From NCBI GenBank assembly GCA_902386205.1, contig CABMIH010000075.1, positions 1 through 64,000 of the forward strand: a stretch of DNA of 64,000 nucleotides, read 5' to 3'. The translations under genes and the position numbers were made by a program. The DNA comes from an uncultured archaeon (GTDB lineage Archaea; Halobacteriota; Methanosarcinia; Methanosarcinales; Methanoperedenaceae). This document shows positions 41,337-50,164 of this stretch, piece by piece; the stretch's first letter is position 1, and every line of letters starts with the position of its first letter. The notes beneath the pieces were generated by a model that saw only the letters and a list, made by a program, of their open reading frames with translations, searched no databases and had not been told where the DNA came from.

Positions 41337-41963
41337 TCATCTCGGCTCATACCGTGTCTTATATCCCGGATTCCTCTCAGGCCTTAAATCATTGGGATAA
41401 TTCCAGTCGGTTTTGATATCCACAGATACTTCTTTGATCCTTTTGAACACCTCATAAGGTTCAGGAATGGCAATGAATTTATCATAAATGTTTGCGCCTT
41501 TGCTGGTTGTCCTGCCTGAGAAAGCCTGTACCGTGCCCACGCCCAATAAATTCTCTATCGGGTTTACGTTCACCTCGATGTCGGATATCTTATCATAATC
41601 TATCGCCTTGAAATCAGTCCCCCAGAACCCGCTTCTCATCAACAGCCGCTTATTCGTATATGCATAGAACGTATTGCCATGGACAAGGAACAGGCGGACC
41701 ATATTGAAGATGCTTGCATAGAACGGGAAAAGGTGAATGGCGAAAAATGGCACGATGAACCATGTTCCTTCGTCGTTCAAGCTCAAATTCACATTCCTGA
41801 TAAACCCGAAATAATCAAAAGCGCCCCAGAGCAACCCTAAGATCAAAAATGGGATTCCACTCATAATGAATGGTATAAATGCAGGCTTCCCAACCCAGAG
41901 TATCCTTTCATCCTTATCCCTTACAGCTTCAAATTGCGGAGGGATGCTTGTATCAGTTAACAT
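41337..41963 (-). CDS. PH-domain membrane protein
   Basis: This 208-residue protein has two membrane helices (FIMSGIPFLILGLLWGAFDY and WFIVPFFAIHLFPFYASIFN) followed by a prokaryotic PH domain (TFYAYTNKRLLMRSGFWGTD, YDKISDIEVNVNPIENLLGV), the layout of YdbT/bPH2 proteins. The function is unknown. GGAGATATAT precedes the start. It marks the return to ordinary chromosomal genes after the toxin-antitoxin region. Confidence 0.8.
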   Translation of the reverse strand: MLTDTSIPPQFEAVRDKDERILWVGKPAFIPFIMSGIPFLILGLLWGAFDYFGFIRNVNLSLNDEGTWFIVPFFAIHLFPFYASIFNMVRLFLVHGNTFYAYTNKRLLMRSGFWGTDFKAIDYDKISDIEVNVNPIENLLGVGTVQAFSGRTTSKGANIYDKFIAIPEPYEVFKRIKEVSVDIKTDWNYPNDLRPERNPGYKTRYEPR

Positions 41964-42049
41964 ATATATCTCCTTTTCATTCTGGCCACCATTCCAGTAT
42001 GTTTTAAAATCTAAACTATCCTAATGGATTTATAATTTTCTCCAGGAGA

Positions 42050-43216
42050 TTAAAAAAGTGTCCTGAATGCAGCCCCCAATAATTTAATAAGCCTCTTCTT
42101 ATCCCCTCCCATGATAAGTTTCTGCATGAGGATAGAAGGGTGGTCCATGTCGCCGTATTCCGTGATGACATCCCTTATCCCTGGCTGGTTCAGGTATGCT
42201 ATCAACTCATTCAGGCCGTCATCGCCCAGTTTACCGAGACCATTATGGATCCTCATTCCAATAGAAAGTTCCCGCCCTACAGCTTTGCGCCATCCTTTTT
42301 CGTACTCCTCCAGGCTCGCTTCTTTCCTTGAAGCACGGGCTGCGACCTCACCCGCTATCTTTGCGCACACGGCACCCATGTAAACACCTCCACCTGAGGT
42401 TGGCTTCACCTGCCCGGCCGCATCGCCCACAAGCAGCACATTGTCATTTATGGTCTTATCCGGCGGGCCAAGCGGGATGCCGCCGAGCACATGCTCCATG
42501 CGCGAACCCATATATCTTGAAGCCACAACAGGATGGCCCAGGAGTTTTTCAAGGCACTGGCGCGGTGAAATATCATCCGGGTTCTTTGCAAGACCTATGC
42601 GTGACATTTCGCCAAAAGGTACAGCCCATGCAAAAAAACCCGGAGCAACATCATTTCCTGTGAATATTTCAACGAATTGCGGGTCTTTTGCATTGTATGG
42701 GGCTTCGAATTGTATCCCTGACAGGAATTTTTTGCAGCGCGAAATTCCGGCGGAGCGGCCAACGCTGCTCTGTATCCCGTCCGCGCCGATTATGATACTT
42801 GAATGGATCTCCCTTTTCTCACCTTCCGATATTACCGATATTTTACCATTTTCCATACCTGTAAAACGTGTCCTTAACAGGAGGTCCGTTCCCTCATCCA
42901 GCGAGCGCTCAACAAGATCCCTGTCGAACATTTTCCTGTCTATGACATACGCTTTCACATCTTTTCCGCGTATGCACAGTTCCTCACGGTTCGGGGCATA
43001 TACAAATGCCCCTTTCATCTTTGCAAGAACATAACTTCCCTCCCCGACTTCGCATTCCCCAAGGGCTGCCGTACTTACAAGCCCCGTGCACTGGACGGGA
43101 GAGCCTATGCTGGCATGTTCCTCTATAAGCAGGGTGCTTGCCCCGTTCCGGGATGCATATTTTGAGGCCATAGCGCCCGCAGGCCCGGCGCCAACGACCA
43201 CGACATCATATTTCAT
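42050..43216 (-). CDS. Geranylgeranyl reductase-family flavoprotein
   Basis: This 388-residue FAD protein has the dinucleotide motif VVVGAGPAGAMASKYASRNG at the N terminus, the PVQCTG segment typical of geranylgeranyl reductases and the FAD motif LLVGDAAGQVKPTSGGGVYM. Archaeal members saturate the isoprenoid chains of archaeol lipids or menaquinone side chains. Which one it acts on is not evident. The length is normal. Confidence 0.88.
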   Translation of the reverse strand: MKYDVVVVGAGPAGAMASKYASRNGASTLLIEEHASIGSPVQCTGLVSTAALGECEVGEGSYVLAKMKGAFVYAPNREELCIRGKDVKAYVIDRKMFDRDLVERSLDEGTDLLLRTRFTGMENGKISVISEGEKREIHSSIIIGADGIQSSVGRSAGISRCKKFLSGIQFEAPYNAKDPQFVEIFTGNDVAPGFFAWAVPFGEMSRIGLAKNPDDISPRQCLEKLLGHPVVASRYMGSRMEHVLGGIPLGPPDKTINDNVLLVGDAAGQVKPTSGGGVYMGAVCAKIAGEVAARASRKEASLEEYEKGWRKAVGRELSIGMRIHNGLGKLGDDGLNELIAYLNQPGIRDVITEYGDMDHPSILMQKLIMGGDKKRLIKLLGAAFRTLF

Positions 43217-43273
43217 GTGCCCAATAATGTTCAGGTGGATAAATAACCCTTAGCAGAAAGCTTTTAAGAATCC

Positions 43274-43774
43274 ATGACGATACAACATACCATGAAGCGT
43301 ACTTATCACCAGTTCCCCCAGAAACCCGAGTTTGAGCAAAAGTATAATTTCAAGGCTGACCTTCCCTATATCGTAAAAGTAATGGCAGGGATGGACGGGC
43401 AGTTCGGGACTTTTATTACGGACACACCCGACCTTAAAGGGCGTCCCATAACTGCAAAACGAACAATAGATATTGAGATCGCAGACAGAAGAACAGATTT
43501 CACTTCGCTTAACAAATATTCCCTTGATCCCATACTTGAAGATGTGGACAGCGAAGGAACAATAGATTTCAAAGTTGTCCTGAAATACTCATTCCTTGAT
43601 AAAAAATACGACCGGGTGCCATTCAAGGGAGACTCTTTTTTTGTGCGCACAAATCTTGAGAACAGCGTGCTTGCCCTGAAAGTACATCATATCGAGGGAA
43701 TGGGCAGGACCGAATGCGCAAGGATAGCAGATACTATTGTTGAAGAAATAAGAAGAAACGCGCCAGATGTCTGA
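43274..43774 (+). CDS. Conserved archaeal protein of unknown function
   Basis: This 166-residue protein is mixed alpha/beta with a basic N terminus (MKRTYHQFPQKPEFEQKYNF), a middle FGTFITDTPDLKGRPITAKR and a C-terminal helix with GRTECARIADTIVEEI. I do not recognise the family. It overlaps the DUF2240 gene by eight bases, so the two are co-translated. The start may be the ATG at 43292 instead. Confidence 0.65.
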   Translation: MTIQHTMKRTYHQFPQKPEFEQKYNFKADLPYIVKVMAGMDGQFGTFITDTPDLKGRPITAKRTIDIEIADRRTDFTSLNKYSLDPILEDVDSEGTIDFKVVLKYSFLDKKYDRVPFKGDSFFVRTNLENSVLALKVHHIEGMGRTECARIADTIVEEIRRNAPDV

Positions 43775-44240
43775 CCTTATTTATACTGTTTCGATGCCCT
43801 TTTTAAGAAAGGGGAAAGAAACGCTCAAAGAGAGCGAATTTGTGCTCGCGCTTGCAATTGATCTTAACTGGTTCACTCCTGAGGCCGCAAAAAACATACT
43901 GGCCCTTGCCGGAAAAGAGGGGCTTTTAAAAAAGGAAGGGGATATTATAAGTCCTGCATTTGATCTTGGCTCAGTAAAAATACCTTCAGGATTCAAACCC
44001 CAACAGGTTGTTGTTGAAAAAAAATCGCTTTTTGACAGGACGATCGATCGTATCATACAGGGCACAGGCATGGAAAAACGTAAAGTGATATCACTGATAA
44101 ATAAAAAACAGGAAGACCTGTGCAAACTTGTTGAAATCGAGGTAAGCGCCATCCTCGTTGCCCTGGAGCACGGGATAGCTGCCGATGACCTCATCGAGGA
44201 AGAATATAAAGCTTTAATTAATCCTTTGCCTTCTTCGTGA
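43767..44240 (+). CDS. DUF2240 family protein
   Basis: This 157-residue helical protein matches archaeal DUF2240: MSDLIYTVSMPFLRKGKETL at the N terminus, LNWFTPEAAKNILALAGKEG (winged-helix-like) and a C-terminal segment DRIIQGTGMEKRKVISLINK. It may bind nucleic acid, but no function is known. Its 3' end overlaps the convergent rpoL by 23 bases. Confidence 0.8.
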   Translation: MSDLIYTVSMPFLRKGKETLKESEFVLALAIDLNWFTPEAAKNILALAGKEGLLKKEGDIISPAFDLGSVKIPSGFKPQQVVVEKKSLFDRTIDRIIQGTGMEKRKVISLINKKQEDLCKLVEIEVSAILVALEHGIAADDLIEEEYKALINPLPSS

Positions 44241-44496
44241 AGAGGTCAATAAATTCATCGCATTCCTTGATGACCTCTTTTGCAGCTTTTTTAATTACTG
44301 CTATCGGATCTGCGCCGTCGGTCCTCACGAAAAGGATGGGATCGCTTATAGTCGTATGTTTAATATCATATGATGCTATTTCAACGTGTTTGTTGTTCAG
44401 CAAAGCGGTTTTCAGTGTATTCAGGAGCGTATGGGTTTCCCCGACTACTTTGATGCTTATCTCGTTCTCGGTCTTATTGACGATTGTAAGTTCCAT
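44218..44496 (-). CDS. rpoL: RNA polymerase subunit Rpo11 (RpoL)
   Basis: This 92-residue subunit pairs with Rpo3 in the polymerase assembly platform. It reads NEISIKVVGETHTLLNTLKT and VEIASYDIKHTTISDPILFV; the C-terminal helix is normal. GGTGAG precedes the start just after the csl4 stop, so both are in one operon. Confidence 0.95.
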   Translation of the reverse strand: MELTIVNKTENEISIKVVGETHTLLNTLKTALLNNKHVEIASYDIKHTTISDPILFVRTDGADPIAVIKKAAKEVIKECDEFIDLFTKKAKD

Positions 44497-44504
44497 GATC
44501 TCAC

Positions 44505-45134
44505 CTAAATAATGCCAGTCCCGTAATCAGAGGACAGTTTTCTTGTCTCGTTCCTGTTGCATTTGGGACATTTGAGTTTCCCATTATCCCTTTTCAATAC
44601 GGTCCTGCAATTGCCGCAATAAGCCTTCGTTACGCCGAGTTCCTTATTCACTGTGGTAAGGCGCATGTTCCTCATGTCTATGACCCTTGCTTTTACAATG
44701 TCAAAAGGTGAAAATTCATAATATAATTCCTTCACGTAAGCGTCCTTGACATTTGAAACGTGGATCGCGGCCTGTTCCGCATTGAATATCTCCCGCTCGC
44801 CCCTGCCTTTGATACCTGCGATCTCAACAAGAGCTACGGAATCTTTCACATCAGTCACCTGGCCGATAACGATATCCCCAACCTGCAGGTTAGGGGGCGT
44901 GTTCGTGACAGGGGAAATAGAGATCGAGCGCTCTTTACTGTTAATCTTTACCATCCCGGTGGTTGCGGCATAGATGTTGCCTTTATCCACGAACGTCCCG
45001 GTTTTTGCCGTGAACTCCTCCGATGTTCCTATGAGGTCTCCAGGCAGTACGATTCTGGTTTCTTCCTGTACTTCCTCCTCCTCTTCGGGTTGTTCCATCT
45101 CCTCTTCTATTTCCTCTTCAATTTCCTGGGGCAC
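44505..45134 (-). CDS. csl4: Exosome RNA-binding protein Csl4
   Basis: The core is a normal Csl4: N-terminal LPGDLIGTSEEFTAKTGTFV, an S1 domain (VGDIVIGQVTDVKDSVALVE) and a zinc ribbon CGNCRTVLKRDNGKLKCPKC. It caps the archaeal exosome. A low-complexity acidic stretch (EEEIEEEMEQPEEEEEVQEE) precedes the core. The listed start is GTG at 45134; an ATG at 45098 is also possible. The frame stays open upstream for about 40 more codons (basic, then acidic) without any start codon. It ends in TAG. Confidence 0.9.
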   Translation of the reverse strand: MPQEIEEEIEEEMEQPEEEEEVQEETRIVLPGDLIGTSEEFTAKTGTFVDKGNIYAATTGMVKINSKERSISISPVTNTPPNLQVGDIVIGQVTDVKDSVALVEIAGIKGRGEREIFNAEQAAIHVSNVKDAYVKELYYEFSPFDIVKARVIDMRNMRLTTVNKELGVTKAYCGNCRTVLKRDNGKLKCPKCNRNETRKLSSDYGTGII

Positions 45135-45252
45135 TTCTTCTGTCTCTACGATCTCTTTTTCTTCAGTTTTATCAGCTTTCTCACTTTCTTCGCCTTTTCC
45201 AAGCTTTCTCCTGCTTGTAATCTTCCTTCTCTTTATTCTAATAACAATCCCT

Positions 45253-45843
45253 CTATCTTTTCTCGATCCTGAATATCTCTGCTTTTATGACCTGTACTTC
45301 CCTGGTATGGAACCTGAATGTCCTTTTAATGGGAAAATCAATTAATATATGCTCCGTTATGACCGACGGGCTGATAAATTTTTTTATGAACTCGGCACTT
45401 CCGGCATTGTGTATGGAGTAAACCACGCTACTTAGTTCGAGGGCTTTCCTCAAAAAAGGGCGGTCGCTTCCTTTCACCTGTGCGCCAAACGGGGGGTTCA
45501 TCACCACCGCATGCGCTTTACCGTGCACTTCATTTATGCTGCTGCATACGAACTCGACATCTGCGCCAAGCTTCTGTGCATTTGCCCGTGCAATCTCAAG
45601 AGCGTCTCTATCATCATCAAACCCTATAACCTTTTCTGCTCCAAGGAGCTTTGCCCCGATGGCAAGTATGCCGCAGCCGCATCCAAGGTCATAGACTGTA
45701 CCTGTGATATCCCCTTTCATGAATGCATAATGCAGCAGTTCGGCTGCCACGGTTGCAGGCGTGGAATATTGTTCTTTTGATGGACTGGGGGAAGAAAAGC
45801 CTGAAACTTGTTCCAGCAGCATCTCAAGGTGTTTTTTTCTCAT
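45253..45843 (-). CDS. METTL5-family RNA methyltransferase
   Basis: This 196-residue methyltransferase has GTVYDLGCGCGILAIGAKLL (motif I) and VVMNPPFGAQVKG (NPPF motif of N6-adenine or amino-group methylation). The eukaryotic relative METTL5 modifies 18S rRNA. The archaeal target is probably 16S rRNA, which is inference. It overlaps the next methyltransferase by four bases and ends in TAG before csl4. Confidence 0.88.
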   Translation of the reverse strand: MRKKHLEMLLEQVSGFSSPSPSKEQYSTPATVAAELLHYAFMKGDITGTVYDLGCGCGILAIGAKLLGAEKVIGFDDDRDALEIARANAQKLGADVEFVCSSINEVHGKAHAVVMNPPFGAQVKGSDRPFLRKALELSSVVYSIHNAGSAEFIKKFISPSVITEHILIDFPIKRTFRFHTREVQVIKAEIFRIEKR

Positions 45844-46499
45844 GTTTTTTTGGCTATGAAGTGGAGGGCAGGCAACATGGCTTCCCCGTGGATATTTACC
45901 TGTTCAAAATACTGCTTTGCAAAGGCTTTTATTCCCGACCCGCCCCCGTCGGCATCTTTTTTTACAAGATTTCCAAGCATCAAAAGATGCGACCTTGTAA
46001 AATCCCTTGGCAAAACTATCTCGCGTTTTATGGTTTCGACAGTGATCTCGCCAAAGCCGGATGAGGAAAGCTGCCTGCTTATATCTTCGAATTCATGTGA
46101 ATACAGTGCGCCTGAATTTCGAAGCAGTTCGTTGAATAAAAGGCTTGAACGTTGCGCTTCATTCTGCGGAACCCACAGGAGGATCATGAAAGAAAAAACA
46201 GATCCGCTGTTCAATACTCTTGTCACTTCTTTAAAAACCGGGCCGAGCATGTCAAAAGGGACAAGATCGAAATAATGGTATGAAATAACGGCGTCAAAAG
46301 CCGAATCCTTGAATGGTAAATGTTGCGGTTTTATGAGGACGGAGTTTTTCAAGGGTCTTTTGGTCGTGATCCCGAAGACTGGGGAAGCAAGTTCATCAAA
46401 AAGTGTTCCCCCCAGGTCGAGTACGCGCGCTTCTGGCTTGATATCCGACCGTTTAATGAATTCCTGTCTGTCTTTTGCTGCGTAGGGCATAATGATCAA
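45840..46499 (-). CDS. Class I SAM-dependent methyltransferase-like protein
   Basis: This 219-residue protein has ARVLDLGGTLFDELASPVFG in the place of motif I, an unusual Gly pattern, and FDAVISYHYFDLVPFDMLGP as motif IV. The substrate is unknown. It overlaps the METTL5-like gene by four bases and is probably transcribed with it, Csl4 and Rpo11, which suggests an RNA-related role. Confidence 0.7.
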   Translation of the reverse strand: MIIMPYAAKDRQEFIKRSDIKPEARVLDLGGTLFDELASPVFGITTKRPLKNSVLIKPQHLPFKDSAFDAVISYHYFDLVPFDMLGPVFKEVTRVLNSGSVFSFMILLWVPQNEAQRSSLLFNELLRNSGALYSHEFEDISRQLSSSGFGEITVETIKREIVLPRDFTRSHLLMLGNLVKKDADGGGSGIKAFAKQYFEQVNIHGEAMLPALHFIAKKT

Positions 46500-46589
46500 A
46501 AATTCGGCTGTGTCCGGTTAGAATTCTCCTTCGATTGATCTAATTTTACCTCTGTCCTAATAAATATTAGGTTCACCATTTTAATCTCA

Positions 46590-47609
46590 TTAAATCCTGA
46601 CCTCATCGATCAAAAACGGGGGATAAAAAACACCGTTCTCAGTGATGACCGCGCCAACATATTCCATAGGTGTTGCATCAAAAGCGGGATTATAAACTTC
46701 AACATCAAGGGGCGCTATCTGGCGGTTCCCGAAATACTTTAGCTCATCGGGTTTCCTGAGCTCGATCTCGATTTCATCTTCAAGGTGCTCAAAATCGAAA
46801 GTCGATACCGGCGCAGCAACATAGAACGGTATCCCATGCTCTTTTGCGATAACGGAATGAGTGTATGTCCCTATCTTGTTGAACACCGCGTCCTGTGTTA
46901 TCCTGTCCGCGCCCACGATGACCTTGTCAACCATGCCTTTTCGCATTACATGGCCCGACATGCTGTCCGTGATGAGTGTAACCGGGATCTTATCTTCCAT
47001 CAACTCCCACGCCGTAATGCGGCTTCCCTGGTTAAGCGGGCGGGTCTCGCATGCTATGACCTTTATATCCTTTCCTTCTTCCCGGGCTGAGCGGATAACC
47101 CCGAGAGCAGTTCCCCAGTCCACGCACGCAAGTCTTCCTGCATTGCAGTGGGTCATGACAGTATCACCGTCCTCAAGCAGTGCAGCCCCGTACCCACCCA
47201 ATTCCCTGTTTTTCTCCACATCCTCGTCGGCTATTGCTTTTGCTTCTTCAAGGGAAAACATCTTTACTTCTTTGATATTATTGGCATCTTCAGTCACCCC
47301 CATCACCCGTTTCACTCCCCAGGAGAGATTGACGGCAGTGGGTCTTGTGCTGGTTATGTTTTTGCCGGCTTTGTCCAGTTCGTCCATTAGCGCATCCAGC
47401 GTCGAGGCATTGCTCCTGTAAGCCGCAAGGGCAACACCGAACCCGCCTGCCGCGCCAAGCGCAGGAGCCCCCCGCACGCGAAGGGATTTTATGGCCTCGC
47501 ACAGGGACTCGATTGTGCCGCATTCGATTATTTTGTAATCCCCGGGCAGAAGGGTCTGGTCTATCATAATTATATTGTTTTTCTTAGAATCCCAGTCTAT
47601 CGTTCTCAT
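46590..47609 (-). CDS. mtnA: S-methyl-5-thioribose-1-phosphate isomerase (MtnA family)
   Basis: This 339-residue isomerase shows IDQTLLPGDYKIIECGTIES, RVRGAPALGAAGGFGVALAA, the catalytic Cys in THCNAGRLACVDWG and the catalytic Asp in VIVGADRITQDAVFNKIGTY. In methanogens MtnA-type proteins serve methionine salvage or isomerise 5-deoxyribose or ribose phosphates. The length is normal. Confidence 0.92.
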   Translation of the reverse strand: MRTIDWDSKKNNIIMIDQTLLPGDYKIIECGTIESLCEAIKSLRVRGAPALGAAGGFGVALAAYRSNASTLDALMDELDKAGKNITSTRPTAVNLSWGVKRVMGVTEDANNIKEVKMFSLEEAKAIADEDVEKNRELGGYGAALLEDGDTVMTHCNAGRLACVDWGTALGVIRSAREEGKDIKVIACETRPLNQGSRITAWELMEDKIPVTLITDSMSGHVMRKGMVDKVIVGADRITQDAVFNKIGTYTHSVIAKEHGIPFYVAAPVSTFDFEHLEDEIEIELRKPDELKYFGNRQIAPLDVEVYNPAFDATPMEYVGAVITENGVFYPPFLIDEVRI

Positions 47610-47665
47610 TTTAATGGCTATTACATGCCGTTACATATTTAAACTCTTCAGGTCAGTAAAAAGAG

Positions 47666-48265
47666 ATGATAATTATAAAGCTCGGAGGCAGCCTGATAAA
47701 CAGCGCAAAAGGGCTTGTAAAAGAGATAATCGATCATTCAGATAAGTGCAGGGATGAAATCCTGATAGTCCCGGGTGGTTCGGTCTTTGCAGACACCGTG
47801 CGTAAAATAGATGCTTCACAGGAAGCTGCCCACTGGATGGCTGTTCTTGCAATGGAACAGTATGCCTATTATCTGGCAGACGGGACAGGAGCAAAACTCA
47901 TAGACAGCCTTAAAATCGATTGTATTGGGACATATATCCTTCTGCCCTATAATCTTCTTAAAGAAAAAGATGAACTTCCGCACACATGGGATGTTACTTC
48001 TGATACTATTGCAGCATGGGTGGCAAAACAGCTCGATGCGCGATTTATCAAAGTCACGGACGTGGACGGGGTTTACATCAACGGGGTGCTGGAAAAAGAG
48101 ATTTATGCAGGTGAACTCATAGGGAAAGAAACCTGTGTGGACAGGGAACTTCCGCATTTCCTCATCAGGAACAGGATGAACTGTGAGATTATCAACGGGA
48201 ATTGCCCCGGAAGATTGGTTAACGCTCTTGCCGGCAATGTAAGCGGGACTCTTATAAAGGGATAA
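47666..48265 (+). CDS. mfnE: MfnE-like amino acid kinase family protein (methanofuran biosynthesis)
   Basis: This 199-residue kinase of the amino-acid-kinase fold starts MIIIKLGGSLINSAKG and has ILIVPGGSVFADTVRK and FIKVTDVDGVYINGV. The size and motif set match MfnE, which phosphorylates 5-(aminomethyl)-3-furanmethanol phosphate in methanofuran synthesis. A different small-molecule kinase cannot be excluded. It diverges from mtnA. Confidence 0.75.
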   Translation: MIIIKLGGSLINSAKGLVKEIIDHSDKCRDEILIVPGGSVFADTVRKIDASQEAAHWMAVLAMEQYAYYLADGTGAKLIDSLKIDCIGTYILLPYNLLKEKDELPHTWDVTSDTIAAWVAKQLDARFIKVTDVDGVYINGVLEKEIYAGELIGKETCVDRELPHFLIRNRMNCEIINGNCPGRLVNALAGNVSGTLIKG

Positions 48266-48312
48266 ATTTAATAGCATTAGATTCTATGGAAGTCCCAAAA
48301 TAGGAGAATATT

Positions 48313-48477
48313 ATGGCAGAACAAAAAAAATGTATATCATGCGGAGTAAATCTTATTGAGCGCGGTTATGCGCGATTCCCGTGCCCACAATGCGGAACAG
48401 AACTTGGAAGATGCGTGCGCTGCAGGCACCAGAGCAATTCTTATAAATGCCCCAACTGCGGGTTTGAGGGACCGTGA
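48313..48477 (+). CDS. Small zinc-ribbon protein (HVO_2753-like)
   Basis: This 54-residue protein has four CxxC motifs at C7/C10, C24/C27, C34/C37 and C46/C49, giving two zinc ribbons. It is widely found in euryarchaea before the aEF1-beta gene. The Haloferax homologue HVO_2753 is linked to motility and biofilm behaviour. AGGAG lies seven bases before the ATG. The aEF1-beta gene starts four bases after its stop. Confidence 0.88.
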   Translation: MAEQKKCISCGVNLIERGYARFPCPQCGTELGRCVRCRHQSNSYKCPNCGFEGP

Positions 48478-48481
48478 AAAA

Positions 48482-48748
48482 ATGGGAGAAGTTGCAGCCA
48501 AGATACAGGTAATGCCGTCAGGCATGGACGTTGATTTAAAAGACCTCCAGGAACAGTTAAAAAAAGTTATTCCTAACGGGGCACGCTTGCACAACTTTTC
48601 TGAGCAACCGGTAGCTTTCGGCCTGAAAGCCCTCATAGTTGTAGTCAAAGTAGGCGATATTGAAGGCGGGACAGAGAAGGTCGAAGAAGCTTTCAGTAAA
48701 GTAAAGGGGGTAGAAAGCGTATCAGTGGTAGAGCTCGGCAGGATGTAG
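48482..48748 (+). CDS. aef1b: Elongation factor aEF1-beta
   Basis: This 88-residue nucleotide exchange factor for aEF1-alpha has [20 protein letters not shown] at the N terminus and the C-terminal [20 protein letters not shown]. The full family domain is present. The ATG at 48482 fits the family start; longer upstream readings run through the zinc-ribbon gene. It ends in TAG. Confidence 0.94.
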   Translation: MGEVAAKIQVMPSGMDVDLKDLQEQLKKVIPNGARLHNFSEQPVAFGLKALIVVVKVGDIEGGTEKVEEAFSKVKGVESVSVVELGRM

Positions 48749-48787
48749 GAAAAATCTTATATTCCTGCATGTGATATTATTTTTTCA

Positions 48788-48859
48788 GGGCCTGTAGATC
48801 AGGGGTAGATCGTTGCGTTCGCAACGCAAAGGCCGCGGGTTCGAATCCCGCCGGGTCCA
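48788..48859 (+). tRNA. tRNA-Ala (anticodon CGC)
   Basis: Acceptor GGGCCTG (48788-48794) pairs with CGGGTCC (48852-48858), allowing two G-U pairs, then discriminator A. The anticodon arm TTGCG-TTCGCAA-CGCAA gives anticodon CGC. The T arm is GCGGG-TTCGAAT-CCCGC. No intron or encoded CCA is seen. Confidence 0.93.
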
Positions 48860-48882
48860 TTTAAAAAAAAGACAACAGCATT

Positions 48883-49629
48883 ATGAATCCCCAATTATCA
48901 GTAATCGTCCCGGTCCTTAATGAAGCAAAATACCTTGAGGAGACGCTTAAAACCATCGCGGAACAGAACACGAACGTATCTTTCGAACTCCTGGTATCGG
49001 ATAACGGGAGCACGGATGATAGTATTGATATTGCAAAGCGTTATGCCGACCGCGTGCTTGTCTGTGAAGAGCGCGGGATCGGAGCAGCAAGACATTATGG
49101 TGCGGTACATGCGCATGAAAAAAGTAGATATTTCATATTTATCGATGCTGACACGCATATACCCGGCTACTACCTCGCTTATGTTTACGAAACCTTCAAA
49201 ACAGAGCCGGAACTTGTGGGATTTTCAACAGTGTTCAAATTTTCAGAATGCTCGGACCAGATAAAACTGGCAGAAAGCGTCTCTAATAAGTATTTCATCA
49301 TGAGGGGAAAATTGCACTCTGCCACATTGCCAGGTTTTAATACATGCGTGCGGCGCGAAGCGTATTTTAAATGCGGCGGCTACCAGAATGTCCTGCTTGA
49401 GGATGTTGATTTCAGCAGGAGGTTGAACAAGACCGGAACCGTGAAATTCTTTTCCAACGTAAAAGTAGTGAATTCATCCCGGCGTCTGGAAGTGATGGGG
49501 CTTCTCGGGACGCTTTATTATTATGCACAACTGGATTTAGGGTGGGAACTTAATTCTTCGTGGGTCGATAAGCTCACAAAGAAACTGGGGATTGCTGACC
49601 TGAGGGAATATATCGGCATTCGCAAATGA
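48883..49629 (+). CDS. GT2-family glycosyltransferase
   Basis: This 248-residue enzyme has the GT-A fold of family 2: SVIVPVLNEAKYLEETLKTI, SDNGSTDDSIDIAKRYADRV, FIDADTHIPGYY (DxD-like) and LLEDVDFSRRLNK (acceptor-site ED). No membrane helix is evident apart from a weak C-terminal segment, so it is probably cytoplasmic or peripheral. The donor and acceptor are unknown. It starts 24 bases after tRNA-Ala. Confidence 0.85.
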   Translation: MNPQLSVIVPVLNEAKYLEETLKTIAEQNTNVSFELLVSDNGSTDDSIDIAKRYADRVLVCEERGIGAARHYGAVHAHEKSRYFIFIDADTHIPGYYLAYVYETFKTEPELVGFSTVFKFSECSDQIKLAESVSNKYFIMRGKLHSATLPGFNTCVRREAYFKCGGYQNVLLEDVDFSRRLNKTGTVKFFSNVKVVNSSRRLEVMGLLGTLYYYAQLDLGWELNSSWVDKLTKKLGIADLREYIGIRK

Positions 49630-49644
49630 TTGCCGGAAAAAAAT

Positions 49645-49794
49645 TTATTTCTTAAACTCGGTATAACCGCATTTCCCGCATGCAAAGCGGTTCTTATGAT
49701 CTGCAAGAAATACCCCGGGTCCGCATCTCGGGCATGACTGCTTTATCTTTTTTGCTTTATTTCCGCTTACTTCGTAAAATTCATGTACTGGCAT
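49645..49794 (-). CDS. rps27ae: Ribosomal protein S27ae
   Basis: This 49-residue small-subunit zinc protein reads [20 protein letters not shown], then CPRC and [11 protein letters not shown]. The four cysteines are at 21, 24, 39 and 42. It follows rps24e on the minus strand, the standard euryarchaeal order. Confidence 0.94.
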   Translation of the reverse strand: MPVHEFYEVSGNKAKKIKQSCPRCGPGVFLADHKNRFACGKCGYTEFKK

Positions 49795-49813
49795 AAAAAA
49801 TCACTTCTATGGT

Positions 49814-50164
49814 TTATTTTTTATCTTCGGTTTTAGGCTCAACTTTGGGTTTTGCTTCTGGCGCGCTTTCCGCGGCTTTCTCTTCTGTAGCTTTTGGCAC
49901 CCCTCTTATGACAAGATGATTGTGGGCAAGCTGTTTCAAACGCTCTTCGTTCTCATAGATTGTAGCTGCTCCTGTGATTTCCTGCTTCCCGAATTTGGTA
50001 TCAAGACGCTCTATGACTATAAGTTCGGGTTTGGAATTCGCTATCGCTGCCAGCTTATTCTTCACTTCAATCCGTGAGGGTGTCGTTTTGTTCTGGATTT
50101 TTAGGGTTATCTCTCTTCTTTTCAACAGTGGATTTGTCTTATCTTTGATAATCTGAAGTTCCAT
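49814..50164 (-). CDS. rps24e: Ribosomal protein S24e
   Basis: This 116-residue protein has ELQIIKDKTNPLLKRREITL and TPSRIEVKNKLAAIANSKPE, both diagnostic. An Ala/Lys/Glu-rich tail of about 25 residues extends the C terminus. It overlaps the dephospho-CoA kinase stop by one base (TAATG). Confidence 0.96.
   Translation of the reverse strand: MELQIIKDKTNPLLKRREITLKIQNKTTPSRIEVKNKLAAIANSKPELIVIERLDTKFGKQEITGAATIYENEERLKQLAHNHLVIRGVPKATEEKAAESAPEAKPKVEPKTEDKK

Noticed and set aside
42441-43034. 197-codon plus-strand frame under the geranylgeranyl reductase-like gene
   Set aside because: Antisense shadow without family match.
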